Assembly: GCA_017524615.1 (NCBI GenBank)
Contig: JAFXVJ010000019.1
Span: 1 to 64,000 of the forward strand
Direction: 5' to 3'
DNA length: 64,000 bases
From: Clostridia bacterium
GTDB taxonomy: Bacteria > Bacillota > Clostridia > Christensenellales > Aristaeellaceae
Made by a program: the position numbers and the translations under genes
Notes under the pieces: generated by a model
The model's input: only the letters and a program-made list of their open reading frames with translations
Databases searched by the model: none
What the model was told of the DNA's origin: nothing
Part shown: one piece after another, positions 8,962-17,449 of the stretch
Layout of the letters: each line of letters starts with the position of its first letter
How positions within the stretch are numbered: position 1 is the first letter of the stretch

Positions 8962-9054
8962 CGCGATCCTTCCTTTCCCGCGTCAATCCTGATGGTGTTT
9001 TCTTCCGGCTTTCGTTCCGGAATGTGCATATAGAAAAAAACACGGAATAATATA

Positions 9055-9082
9055 ATACTATTATGTAGTGCCCATTTGTCAA
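9055..9082 (-). promoter_or_regulatory. Promoter of the AmmeMemoRadiSam operon
   Basis: On the minus strand a perfect TTGACA (9077-9082) is followed by TAGTAT (9055-9060) with a 16-nt spacer or TATTAT (9052-9057) with 19. The surrounding DNA is AT-rich. The rest of the spacer 8962-9324 holds nothing else recognisable. Confidence 0.6.
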
Positions 9083-9324
9083 GAGGAAAAAAGAGCGAAC
9101 ATTGAAAGAGGCAGAGGAAAAAGGCTCGCGGCAATGACCAGTCTGTTATGCGCGGATTGGATACCGCAGGATCATGGATCGCCGGGAAGCCCTGTTATCT
9201 AATTACGTGAATCACCGAGGGGTGTCACCATAGTATGAGCACAGGTAGCTGAACCGAAAACAGTTCCTTTGGCTCCTTCAATGTACGTTCTTTTTCACCT
9301 CCTGAGGGAACAAAGAAATGGGAA

Positions 9325-9618
9325 TCAGGCAATGTGGCCGGTCATCATTCCCCAGATGAAGCAGGCGAGTTCACGGGCGACAGCAGTGGCGGCGACGTTA
9401 TGTGGGCGACGATAGGCGCTCTTTCTGAATTTGCGTTTGAGCCGTTCATTGGCTTTGTCGGCATAGGCAATGATTTCCGGGGCGTTTCCTTCCTGCCTTG
9501 CTTTCAGGGCCTTGGATTTCTTTCCGATTTGTCCCCGGCTGTAGCATTGAGCGGATTCGGTGAGCAGCAATCGCAGGTGAGAGTTTACGCGTTTTGTGAT
9601 GCGAACACGCGAAAGCAT
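9325..9618 (-). pseudogene. IS110-family transposase remnant (C-terminal part)
   Basis: The 97-residue frame matches the C-terminal part of IS110/IS116/IS902 transposases: VNSHLRLLLTESAQCYSRG, then ALKARQEGNAPEIIAYADKA, NERLKRKF and NVAATAVARELACFIWGM. The N-terminal DEDD catalytic half is absent; homology stops near 9605, where a fragment of an unrelated plus-strand frame begins. It cannot encode an active enzyme. It marks an old insertion followed by deletion. Confidence 0.85.
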
Positions 9619-9818
9619 ACGACGCGCTGGAGGGAGAAAACCCGCCTGCGTTTACGTCACCGCTGTTTGATCTCATCCGTCCCGCCTCGGCATACCGTAC
9701 GGGCAATCGGACGATGCTGGAGCAGTTCTGCGCGCTACTGGACTATTCCGCGTATGCGCCGCTGAAAGCGCATAAGGATTTTCTGGCTTTGACCGCAGCG
9801 GAGGAAGCGCGGGGCTGA
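9603..9818 (+). pseudogene. C-terminal fragment of an unidentified gene
   Basis: An open frame with no start codon or ribosome binding site runs from the edge of the IS110 remnant to a TGA at 9816-9818. It encodes about 71 residues, beginning EHAKAYDALEGENPPAF and ending LTAAEEARG. The text reads like a genuine protein tail, so this is probably what is left of a gene cut by the IS110 event. The family was not recognised. Confidence 0.5.
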
Positions 9819-9851
9819 TCACAGCCTCACAAAACCGCTTCCGGCAAAAAA

Positions 9852-9887
9852 GACACGGCAGAATCAACGGCTGCCGTGTCAGTTTTT
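9852..9887 (+). terminator. Rho-independent terminator
   Basis: GACACGGCAG (9852-9861) pairs with CTGCCGTGTC (9871-9880) and is followed by a T-run at 9883-9887. It is the former terminator of the fragment at 9603-9818. Confidence 0.85.
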
Positions 9888-10030
9888 CATTTGCTTTTTA
9901 TATTTTTACGCTCGGTGAACGTAGATCCGGGGCGCGTCCACAGGTATTCCCAACCGCAGCGCTCGTACAACCCGGCAGGATCCGGGCGCAGGCACAGCGT
10001 GTCAATGCCCAAGAATCCAAACCCGGCAGA
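9887..10030 (-). pseudogene. GNAT acetyltransferase C-terminal fragment
   Basis: On the minus strand a frame without a start ends at TGA 9889-9887 and reads GFGFLGIDTLCLRPDPAGLY then ERCGWEYLWTRPGST. The hydrophobic strand followed by an LYERCGWEYL-type segment is the usual C-terminus of GNAT N-acetyltransferases (Tyr of the final motif in YERCGW). The acetyl-CoA binding part is missing. The neighbourhood is a decay zone. Confidence 0.6.
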
Positions 10031-10117
10031 TTGTATGCGGCGGGGCGTTCGGAGCAGCCCTTGCCAGGGGCCGGGAAAGCGGTCAGCCGTGCGGCCGCGC
10101 TGTTGCTTGGTCTTTCA

Positions 10118-10957
10118 TCATCCGTCGGTCTTTTTGTAGGTTTCTCCGCGGAACCAGGGCTTCTCCCGGCTGTTGGTCTGCCAGGAAAAGTTGTTCGGCC
10201 GGTTCAGCAGCATCCGGGAAAAATAGAGGAAAGCGATGAATTCGATATAGGGCTTTCCCCGGTAGATGAGCTTGCTCTGGCTCCCGCTGGAATAGCTGGC
10301 CTGGCCCACGGCGTTGATGTCAAGCAGCCGCTGGATGATCTGCTGCGCTTCCTGGGCGGATATGCCCAGCGCCCCGGCCATGGCTTCCGCGTTAAAATAG
10401 CTATTGGGGTTGTTTTCAATGTAATACAGGCCCCGCAGCACGTTTGGCTGCGCCAGCGTCTCATACAGCTGCACCAGCGCTTCGTCGTAAGGCACCGCGC
10501 TCTCATAGCCCGCTTCCGGCTCGGGAATCAAAAGAAAATACGGCTGCTTTTCGTTCAGCCTGCCCTGAAAGAACCCTTCGTCCAGGGTAGCCTCCGTATA
10601 CTGGTGTTCCGATATGTCGTCAAACAGCGACGCGCTGTAACGCTTCACCCAGCACATCGATGCGCCGCACAGTTGCCCGATCCGATACAGTTCGCGAATC
10701 TTTTCGTGCCATGGGACGCCGTGCATGTGCTGCAAAAACCGGTCGTAGAAGGTTGGTTCGTCTCCCGCTCTTCCAAAAAGCGCGTCGATGGATACGCCCA
10801 GCGCGTCCGCGATGGCGGGCAGCAGCGCCGCGTCCGGCATCCCGCCCTGCTCCCATTTGCTCACGGCCTGGGGCGACACGCCCACGATGGCGGCCAGCTC
10901 CTCCTGCTTCATGCCCTTTTCTTTGCGAATGGATTTCAGATCAAAAGCCGCTTCCAT
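10118..10957 (-). CDS. XRE-family transcription regulator
   Basis: A 279-residue protein. Residues 5-62 form a Cro/C1-type helix-turn-helix (IRKEKGMKQEELAAIVGVS then PQAVSKWEQG and ALGVSIDALFG). Residues about 175-235 look like a second winged-helix segment (YFNAEAMAGALGISAQEAQQ then IIQRLLDINAVG), and the middle may be a ligand-binding or dimerisation part. It probably represses or activates a target by binding DNA; the target is unknown because flanking genes are decayed or unrelated. AAGGAGG lies 7 nt before the ATG and a good promoter is upstream. Confidence 0.88.
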   Translation of the reverse strand: MEAAFDLKSIRKEKGMKQEELAAIVGVSPQAVSKWEQGGMPDAALLPAIADALGVSIDALFGRAGDEPTFYDRFLQHMHGVPWHEKIRELYRIGQLCGASMCWVKRYSASLFDDISEHQYTEATLDEGFFQGRLNEKQPYFLLIPEPEAGYESAVPYDEALVQLYETLAQPNVLRGLYYIENNPNSYFNAEAMAGALGISAQEAQQIIQRLLDINAVGQASYSSGSQSKLIYRGKPYIEFIAFLYFSRMLLNRPNNFSWQTNSREKPWFRGETYKKTDG

Positions 10958-10995
10958 GAATGACCCTCCTTCGTTTTTCCTGCCCGGGCAATCGC

Positions 10996-11024
10996 ATCAT
11001 AGCAGAAACCGGCGGTTGTTTCAA
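10996..11024 (-). promoter_or_regulatory. Promoter of the XRE regulator gene
   Basis: On the minus strand TTGAAA (11019-11024) and TATGAT (10996-11001) are spaced by 17 nt, about 40 nt before the start codon. Confidence 0.65.
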
Positions 11025-11040
11025 TGCGCGCTTTCTTGAA

Positions 11041-11093
11041 AAAAACCACCCTTGTTTGTTCGCTCTTCCCGATTTCAAACGCAAGTGGTTTTT
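11041..11093. terminator. Bidirectional terminator-like hairpin
   Basis: AAAAACCAC at 11041 pairs with GTGGTTTTT ending at 11093, and inner segments TTG/CAA and TTTG/CAAA extend the stem. Each side ends in an A- or T-run, so it could act on both strands. It lies between the XRE promoter and repeat copy B. Confidence 0.6.
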
Positions 11094-11194
11094 GATTTGC
11101 TGTTCAAACAGAAAGCGTCCGGGATTCGCGCTTGAAAAAGCCTCACCCGGGGCTCCGGCATGGAAAAAGCGAAAGCGGCTAATAATACGGTTCT

Positions 11195-11622
11195 TCTTCT
11201 AAAACACAATTCGCAAAGAGAGAGATAAGAAGAGGAGGACGAGGCAGGGGCCTTCGCGGCCCCTGAACCCCGCGCCAGGGGATGATCCCCCTGGACCCAC
11301 TCCTCGCGAAGCTGCTTGATCGATAGACCCAAGGAATTGTCGCGTGTTACGCTGGGATTACGGAAAGCTTGAGAGCTTCTGGCCCAAAGAAAGCCGGGGA
11401 AATCCCAGGGGAAAGCGAGCTTTTCCCTGTGGATTATTCCCCGGCTTTCCCCGGATGCTTTGCATCCGGGTTGGCCGCTTTCAGCGGCCAGGCCAGAAGC
11501 TATACGATGACCACCACCGTTATGGCGCCCTTTCTGGTTCTCTTTCGGGCTCCGAAAGAGAACACCCCCGCCGTCCCTTTGCTCTTTTTTCATCCTTGCC
11601 AATTTGGATCTTAGAACGCGAA
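11195..11622 (-). repeat. Dispersed hairpin element, copy B (inverted, full length)
   Basis: A full copy in reverse orientation relative to copies A, C and D. Its ends, CTTCTAAAACACAATTCGC and the complement of CGTTCTAAGATCCAAATTGG, are imperfect inverted repeats. Inside are the palindrome GTTCTCTTTCGG/CCGAAAGAGAAC, the outer stem AGCTTCTGGCC/GGCCAGAAGCT, three inner hairpins and two GC-rich hairpins. A one-base insertion relative to copies C and D shifts the only small frame, which argues against coding. It lies between an upstream terminator and the 3' end of the gene at 11714-12991. Confidence 0.88.
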
Positions 11623-11713
11623 TCGTATAAAGCATCTCATCTGCCATTCCATGGCGTCCGGAAACGCTTTTCATCCTATTGCCGGATCCAAAGCAAATGG
11701 CAGGGTGATTATT

Positions 11714-12991
11714 TTAGTTTGATGACCGGATCAGTTCCGCGGGCGCCTTGCCCAAGGTGATGATCATCTGCAGCACGCGGAAGGGCTGCGGATTGGCCGT
11801 TTCATCCTGAAAAATGATGCTGCCGGCATTCGCGGGCTGGCCATAATCCCACACGTCTGTTTCCACGAAATACGCGCCCGTCCGGTCCGATTGCACCGGA
11901 ACGGCCACCTTGCCGCCGATATGCACGCCGATGCTGGCGCCGCCATTCTGGCTGGCGTACATCTGCACGGTGCCATCCACCTCTCCCGCAATCAGGAACC
12001 GCACGCACACGGGCAACCCCTCGTAGCCGCGCAGCGCCTCTCCCAGGGGGATTTCCGCCTTGCCATAGGCCGTGCTGGCCACCTCATCCTCCAGGACGAA
12101 CAATTCTTCCCCCAGCATGGGGTCCTCATCATGCAAAGTGTAGGCGGTGCCCCGCAGGCCCAATTCGATCTTGATCCGCCGGACGGAAAACTCCCCGCCG
12201 CGGAACTCCATGCTGCCCTGACCGCGCCCCATAACGGCATGCACGGTGTACCGGGCATAATCATCCCCCTGCAGGGTGATTTCTCCCGGCGTTTCATCCA
12301 GCAGGGTGAATGCCCCGCCGGTTTCACCGTCCAGGAGAACCGTCTGCCCGGCCGTGCCCTGCGCGTCAAAGCTGATCGTGACCGGCAGCCCGGCATAATC
12401 CGCCCATTCCTCTGACAGCGGGATCTGAAGGCGGCCATGGTCCGCATGACGGGGCCGCACGCTGTCGACGAGCAGATTGGCCCCCAGGATCCGGTCGTCC
12501 TCCCCGGGCATCCAGGCGGTGGCCTGATCGCCCAGCTCGATCTTCACCCGCCGGATGGAAAACTTCATTCCGCTGCTCTGATCGGCGGAAAACACGATTT
12601 CGCCGTCCGCAGGCATGCCTACGGGCCAATAATCCCGCACCTGCGTGGTGAAGGATCCGCGGGAAAAGCCCCCGCTGCGCACCTCCATGGCCTGACCCTG
12701 CGCCTGGCTGTTGCCGATGCTGACGCCGCCAGCCGGGCCCGCGTAGACCAGCACCGTACCTTCCCGGTCCGCGGAGATATCGAAACTCACCGTTACGGTA
12801 CGGCCCACATACGGGGCCAGGGCGTCGCCCACGGTCAGGGTTACCCGGCCGTTTTCATCGGCGGTCCCTTCCGCCATGCTGCCGCGCAGCAGGTTTTCCC
12901 CCGGCCATCCGGTTTCTGCCTGCGCCCGGCACAGGCCCATCAGCAGGATGCACAGCGCCCACACCCAGCACTGCATCCACCGTTTTTTCAT
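11714..12991 (-). CDS. Secreted protein with three tandem CBM-like modules
   Basis: A 425-residue exported protein: signal peptide to about residue 25 (cut after AQA), then three repeats of about 130 residues starting near 32, 168 and 300. Each has the sequence order ENLL/ANLL/EELF, a short GR(V/L) or GKAEIPL strand, Y(V/A/E)G(R/L)xVTVSF, a Gly-rich strand, and the first two end IRRxKIELG. This pattern is that of beta-sandwich carbohydrate-binding or phage-tail-like modules, so glycan or wall binding is likely but not shown. There is no catalytic domain and no anchor. It has a possible promoter at 13079-13107 and its 3' side abuts repeat copy B. Confidence 0.75.
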   Translation of the reverse strand: MKKRWMQCWVWALCILLMGLCRAQAETGWPGENLLRGSMAEGTADENGRVTLTVGDALAPYVGRTVTVSFDISADREGTVLVYAGPAGGVSIGNSQAQGQAMEVRSGGFSRGSFTTQVRDYWPVGMPADGEIVFSADQSSGMKFSIRRVKIELGDQATAWMPGEDDRILGANLLVDSVRPRHADHGRLQIPLSEEWADYAGLPVTISFDAQGTAGQTVLLDGETGGAFTLLDETPGEITLQGDDYARYTVHAVMGRGQGSMEFRGGEFSVRRIKIELGLRGTAYTLHDEDPMLGEELFVLEDEVASTAYGKAEIPLGEALRGYEGLPVCVRFLIAGEVDGTVQMYASQNGGASIGVHIGGKVAVPVQSDRTGAYFVETDVWDYGQPANAGSIIFQDETANPQPFRVLQMIITLGKAPAELIRSSN

Positions 12992-13078
12992 CCGCTGTCA
13001 CATCCGTTCCATACGTCCCCGGCACTGCCGGGCCGATAACGCATCACCATCGGCCGGAGCCGGTTTTTTCTCTCAACA

Positions 13079-13107
13079 GAAATATCACAAACGGCAGTTT
13101 TTGTCAA
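13079..13107 (-). promoter_or_regulatory. Possible promoter of the three-module protein gene
   Basis: On the minus strand a perfect TTGACA (13102-13107) with a poor -10 (TATTTC, 13079-13084) 17 nt away, about 90 nt before the start. Confidence 0.4.
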
Positions 13108-13180
13108 TCCGGAATGGCGGCACGATTCTTTTTCCCGCCGATTCTTTAAAGCGTTGCCGGAAAAACGCGGGTGAAAAGCA

Positions 13181-13209
13181 TTGCAATTCCCGCCAATATC
13201 CACTATAAT
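13181..13209 (+). promoter_or_regulatory. Promoter of the ParB/BMP operon
   Basis: TTGCAA (13181-13186), 17-nt spacer, perfect TATAAT (13204-13209), about 45 nt before the start codon. Confidence 0.8.
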
Positions 13210-13257
13210 GGGCCCGCGCCGGGAGTTTTCCTGATTCCGTCCCGGCCAGGAGGAAAT

Positions 13258-15192
13258 ATGAGCAGAGCGGAAGCCATTGAACAATATGCCAACGCCCTCA
13301 AACTGGGCAAGAAATACTACAGCGCCTGCGTGGGCCGCGGCGAATCCCCCTATCCCAGGGTGCTGGATGAAACGGTCAACATCACCTCCCTGAGCACCGT
13401 CAGGATCGGTCTGGTGGATATCCCCACGAACCGCATCGTCGGCACCTGGGCCAAGGGACGCATGGCAGCGTTCGCCGGCAACTTCATGCCGCTGCTGGAT
13501 ATGGCCACGGAATTCGGCAGCAAGTGGATCAATCTGTGCGAGGCGCATCTGGACGAGGGTGGCATCACCGATCCCATCACCTGCTACGAATACCTGGGGG
13601 ATTTTTATGTGCAGGAAGGCCATAAGCGGGTGAGCGTATTGAAAAGCTATGACGCGCCCACCATCCCCGGCCTTGTCACCCGCGTGCTGCCCGCCCCGTC
13701 GGATGCGCCGGAGGTACAGCGGTATCAGGAATTCTTGCGGTTTTACAAGGCCAGTAATTCGTATGCGGTCTCCTTCACCCAGCCCGGCGGCTATATGAAG
13801 CTCCAGGCCGCCCTGGGGTATGCGCCCGACCAGAAATGGCCGGAGGACGCCGGCCGCATCTTCAACAGCGATTATCATCGTTTTTCAGCCATTTTTGACC
13901 GTCTGAATACTGAAAAGCTGAATCTGACCGCGGGCGACGCGCTGCTGGTTTATTTGAAGGTACACCCTTACGCCGAACTGCAGAAGCAGACCAGCGACAG
14001 GATACAAAGCTGCCTGACGGAGCTGTGGCCCGACGTGCGGCTGCTGTCCCAGGGGGAACCCATTTCCGTCAGCACCGAGCCGGAGGAAAAAGAAAAAAGC
14101 ATCCTGACCCGCATTTTGGGGGAGCCCCGCCTGCACGTGGCCTTCTTCTACGACACGGATCCCACCGTCAGCGCCTGGGCCTCCGCCCATGCCCAGGGCC
14201 GGAAATACCTGGAGGAGCAGCTGGGCGCCTCCGTTACAATCAGCGATTACGTGTGCGGGGACAATCCCGCCGACACCATGGGGGCGGCCGTGCAGCAGGG
14301 AGTGAACGTGCTTTTCGCCACCAGCCCCACCCTCATTGACGCCTGCCGCCGGATCGCCGCCCAACACAAAAACATCGCGGTTTTCAATTGCTCCCTCACC
14401 ATGCCCTACGCCGGGGTGCGCAGCTACTACTGCCGCATTTACGAGGGCAAGTTCATCGCCGGCGCCATTGCCGCCGCCATGGCCCGGGAGGATGTGATCG
14501 GCTACGTGGCTAACTATCCCATCATGGGCGTGCCGGCGGCCATCAACGCCTTCGCCCTGGGCGCTCAGCTGACCAATCCCCGGGCAAAGATCCGCCTGAA
14601 GTGGAGCTGCCTGCCCGGCAATCCCATTCTGGAATTCAAAAACGACGGCATCACCGTCATTTCCAACCGGGACGAGGATGGGTCGGACACCCGCCTGGCC
14701 TGGGACCTGGGCACCTACATGGTGCATCCGGACGGCGGGCTACAGCCCCTGGCCTCCACCCGGTGGAACTGGGGCAGCTACTATGTAAAAACGGTGCGGT
14801 CCCTGCTCAATGGCGGCATCGATTCCCTGCGGGACAGCCGCCATGCCATCAACGACTGGTGGGGCATTTCCTCCGGGGTGGTGAACGTGGATGTTGACCC
14901 CGATCTGCCTGACGGAATGAAGATCCTGTCCGGCATTCTGAAGGACGGCATCGTCAGCGAGAGAATCGATCCCTTCCTCTGTCCCATTCAGGATCAGCAG
15001 GGCCTGGTGATCAGCGACGGCACCCGCCGCTTTTCGCCCGAAGAGCTGATGCACATGGATTGGCTGTGCAGCCATGTGGAGGGCAGCATCCCCGCTTTTG
15101 AGGAGCTGCTTCCCCGTTCCCAGAACCTGGTGCGGCTGCTGGGCCTGTACCGCAAAAGCATCCCGCCCCTGACGGAGGAACCGGTAAAATGA
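13258..15192 (+). CDS. Cytoplasmic ParB-like / BMP-like ligand-binding fusion protein
   Basis: A 644-residue protein with no signal peptide. The N-terminal part (about 30-160) contains a ParB/sulfiredoxin-like segment, YLGDFYVQEGHKRVSVLKS then VTRVLP, equivalent to the GHxRv core of that fold. The C-terminal part (about 290-600) resembles BMP/PnrA/Med-type nucleoside-binding proteins: LHVAFFYDTDPTVSAWASAH, QGVNVLFATSPTLID, YCRIYEGKFIAGAIAAAMAR, IGYVANYPIMGVPAAINAFA, TRWNWGSYYVKTVRSLLNGG. Normal BMP proteins are exported; this one lacks an export signal, so it is probably a cytosolic sensor. AGGAGGA precedes the ATG at 13258 by 3 nt. It overlaps the next gene by 4 nt (ATGA). Promoter at 13181-13209. 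Confidence 0.78.
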   Translation: MSRAEAIEQYANALKLGKKYYSACVGRGESPYPRVLDETVNITSLSTVRIGLVDIPTNRIVGTWAKGRMAAFAGNFMPLLDMATEFGSKWINLCEAHLDEGGITDPITCYEYLGDFYVQEGHKRVSVLKSYDAPTIPGLVTRVLPAPSDAPEVQRYQEFLRFYKASNSYAVSFTQPGGYMKLQAALGYAPDQKWPEDAGRIFNSDYHRFSAIFDRLNTEKLNLTAGDALLVYLKVHPYAELQKQTSDRIQSCLTELWPDVRLLSQGEPISVSTEPEEKEKSILTRILGEPRLHVAFFYDTDPTVSAWASAHAQGRKYLEEQLGASVTISDYVCGDNPADTMGAAVQQGVNVLFATSPTLIDACRRIAAQHKNIAVFNCSLTMPYAGVRSYYCRIYEGKFIAGAIAAAMAREDVIGYVANYPIMGVPAAINAFALGAQLTNPRAKIRLKWSCLPGNPILEFKNDGITVISNRDEDGSDTRLAWDLGTYMVHPDGGLQPLASTRWNWGSYYVKTVRSLLNGGIDSLRDSRHAINDWWGISSGVVNVDVDPDLPDGMKILSGILKDGIVSERIDPFLCPIQDQQGLVISDGTRRFSPEELMHMDWLCSHVEGSIPAFEELLPRSQNLVRLLGLYRKSIPPLTEEPVK

Positions 15193-15851
15193 AAATCCTG
15201 CTGATTGCCGATGAGGAAAGCAAATATCTGTGGGATTATTATCAGCCCGGGCGGCTGGACGGCATTGATCTGATCCTGGCCTGCGGGGATCTGAAGCAGG
15301 AGTATTTGGAATTCCTGGTCACCATGGGCAATGTGCCCTTGTATTACGTGCCGGGCAACCATGATAAGGGCTTTGTGAATTTTCCCCCCGAGGGGTGCGA
15401 GTGCATTGACGATCAGGTGGTCACTTACCGCGGCCTGCGCATCCTGGGGCTGGGGGGGTGCAGCCGCTACAATCCCGGGCCGTACCAGTACACGGAAAAG
15501 GAAATGGAGGCCCGGGTCAAGCGCGCGGAAAAAAAGATCCGCAAGGCGGGCGGCGTGGATATCGTGATCACCCACGCCCCGCCCAAAGGCTGCGGCGACA
15601 CGCCGGACCCTGCCCATCGGGGCTTTGCCGCCTTCCTGCCCCTGATGGATCAGCACCACCCCCGCTACCTGATCCATGGCCATATCCACCAGAGCTACGG
15701 CCATCAGCTGCCCCGATCCATGCAGTACGGGGTCACCACGGTATACAACGCGGTGGGCTGGCACGTGATCGAAATAGAGCCCCCGGCGGAGGCTGCGCCC
15801 CCCAAAAAGCGCTTTCCGCTGCTTCTCCGCCGCCGGAAAAGGGAGGGATAA
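15189..15851 (+). CDS. Calcineurin-like metallophosphoesterase
   Basis: A 220-residue phosphoesterase. The metal-binding blocks are visible: an ILLIADEES start (where D of the usual DxH is kept but the H is not), ACGDL near 35, VPGNHDKG near 56, VITHAPP near 128 and HGHIHQSYG near 161. It should hydrolyse a phosphomonoester or phosphodiester with two metal ions in the cytoplasm; the substrate is unknown. The tail is basic (KKRFPLLLRRRKREG). It overlaps the stop of the ParB/BMP fusion gene by 4 nt and is followed 6 nt later by the esterase gene, so all are co-translated. Confidence 0.88.
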   Translation: MKILLIADEESKYLWDYYQPGRLDGIDLILACGDLKQEYLEFLVTMGNVPLYYVPGNHDKGFVNFPPEGCECIDDQVVTYRGLRILGLGGCSRYNPGPYQYTEKEMEARVKRAEKKIRKAGGVDIVITHAPPKGCGDTPDPAHRGFAAFLPLMDQHHPRYLIHGHIHQSYGHQLPRSMQYGVTTVYNAVGWHVIEIEPPAEAAPPKKRFPLLLRRRKREG

Positions 15852-15857
15852 GCGCGT

Positions 15858-16544
15858 ATGCGTACCCTGCTGCTGGGAGATACAAACGCGGATGTTTGCC
15901 TGATCCAGGCGGTGGACAGCCGTGACGCCGCCCGGCTGGACGCGGAATACGCCTGCATCCGCCAGCAAATCACGGATGTGTCCGTGGCGCTGTTCGCTTT
16001 TCAGGTAACGGACTGGAACGGGGATCTGTCCCCCTGGCCCGCGCCCCCCGCGTTCGGAAGCGAGCCCTTCCCGGGCCGCGCGGAACAAACGCTGCTGTTT
16101 TTACTGGAAAGCGGCCTTCCCGCGGCGCGAAAAGCGCTCCGGCCCGGGGCCGAAAGCTTCATCATCGGCGGGTACTCCCTGGCGGGGCTGTTCGCCCTGT
16201 GGGCCGCCAGCCGAACGCCGGTCTTTCAGGGCTGCGCCGCCGCGTCGCCCTCGGTGTGGTTTCCCGGCTGGATCTCCTTCGCGGAAACGCATCCTGTGCA
16301 GGCGTCCGCCGTGTACCTCAGCCTGGGTGACCGGGAGGAAAAGACCCGGAACCCCGTCATGGCCGCGGTGGGAGACTGCATCCGCCGGCAATCGGCGATC
16401 CTGGACGGGGATCCCGCCCGCATCCACACCCTCCAATGGAACCCGGGCAATCATTTCCGCGAACCGGAGAAGCGCACGGCTGACGCCTTCGTCTGGTGCG
16501 TCCGTGCCCTCCGGGAACGGATTATAAAGGATGAGCACCCATGA
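15858..16544 (+). CDS. Alpha/beta hydrolase, esterase-like
   Basis: A 228-residue putative serine esterase. The nucleophile elbow GGYSLAG is near residue 105 (Gly-Tyr-Ser-Leu-Ala-Gly), with SPSVWFPGW following near 130 as in the esterase D group, VYLSLGDREEK near 155 as the acid region and NPGNHF near 200 supplying the likely catalytic His. The substrate is unknown. It overlaps the next gene by 4 nt. Its position in the ParB/BMP operon suggests that it removes an acyl group from the same unknown metabolite. Confidence 0.8.
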   Translation: MRTLLLGDTNADVCLIQAVDSRDAARLDAEYACIRQQITDVSVALFAFQVTDWNGDLSPWPAPPAFGSEPFPGRAEQTLLFLLESGLPAARKALRPGAESFIIGGYSLAGLFALWAASRTPVFQGCAAASPSVWFPGWISFAETHPVQASAVYLSLGDREEKTRNPVMAAVGDCIRRQSAILDGDPARIHTLQWNPGNHFREPEKRTADAFVWCVRALRERIIKDEHP

Positions 16545-17350
16545 AAATCGCTGTATTTTATGAAAACATTGCCGCCGGGGCCCGGGCGGAAGGCAGGCCG
16601 ATGGAAGACACGCTGGCCCGGCTGAAGGACGCGGGCATGGACCTCATTTACCTGTCCACCGATTCCTGGGAGCAGGACCGGCGGGAACTGCGCGGCATAC
16701 TGAACCGGCTGAACCTGGGCATCGAGGGCATGCACACCCGCATTGATTTTCCCCAGGATCCGGATACCGCCCTGTATCGCGGCAGGATCGACATGGCGGC
16801 CGACAGCGGCGCGGGAAACCTGCTGATCGTGCCCGGCATGCTGTCCACCGGCCACACGGTCCGGGACCTGAACGCCATTGTGCAGGGCATGCGCCGGGCG
16901 GTGGCCTACGGACAGAAAAAGGGCCTGCCCATCCTGATGGAGGATTATGATGGGCTGCTGGCCCCCTACAACTGCATGGCCGGGCTGCAATACTTTCTGA
17001 ATGCGGTGCCGGGCCTGGGCTGTGCCTTTGACACCGGGAATTTTGTGATGTTCCACGAGGATGAATTGGCCGCCTTCGACTTGTTTGCGCCCCTCATCCA
17101 GACCCTGCATTTGAAGGATCGCACCGCGCAGCCCCGCCATCCCGGAGACGATGCCCTGACCTGCGCCGACGGACAGCGGGTGTACTGCTGCGCCGTGGGC
17201 AGCGGCAGCATCCGCATGGCCGAAATCCTCAGGCGGCTCAAGGCCCGGCAGTATCAGGGCAATGTGATCGTGGAACTGTACTGCTGCGATCCGGCCTTCG
17301 TACTGAAAGACATATGCAGTTCCATAGCGTGGCTGCGGGCCTTCCGCTGA
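16541..17350 (+). CDS. Sugar phosphate isomerase/epimerase-like TIM barrel
   Basis: A 269-residue protein of the AP endonuclease family 2 barrel (xylose isomerase-like). Metal-site segments are visible: LPILMEDYD near 127 (Glu), CAFDTGNFV near 163 (Asp), LHLKD near 186 (His) and VIVELYCC near 243 (Glu). The usual role is isomerisation or epimerisation of a sugar or a sugar-like metabolite. It is the last gene of the four-gene operon. A second member of the same fold is encoded at 32482-33390. Confidence 0.85.
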   Translation: MKIAVFYENIAAGARAEGRPMEDTLARLKDAGMDLIYLSTDSWEQDRRELRGILNRLNLGIEGMHTRIDFPQDPDTALYRGRIDMAADSGAGNLLIVPGMLSTGHTVRDLNAIVQGMRRAVAYGQKKGLPILMEDYDGLLAPYNCMAGLQYFLNAVPGLGCAFDTGNFVMFHEDELAAFDLFAPLIQTLHLKDRTAQPRHPGDDALTCADGQRVYCCAVGSGSIRMAEILRRLKARQYQGNVIVELYCCDPAFVLKDICSSIAWLRAFR

Positions 17351-17449
17351 CCGGCGGTCCGCACGGATGCAGAAAAGCCTGGATGGCGCAGAAGCAGATC
17401 AGATCAAAATGGCAAACTCCCTGAGCGCGGCTTCAGACGAAGAACAGGA

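Noticed and set aside
13171..13257. Upstream extension of the ParB/BMP fusion protein
   Set aside because: The extension would be translated across the -10 box; AGGAGGA before the ATG at 13258 fixes the start.
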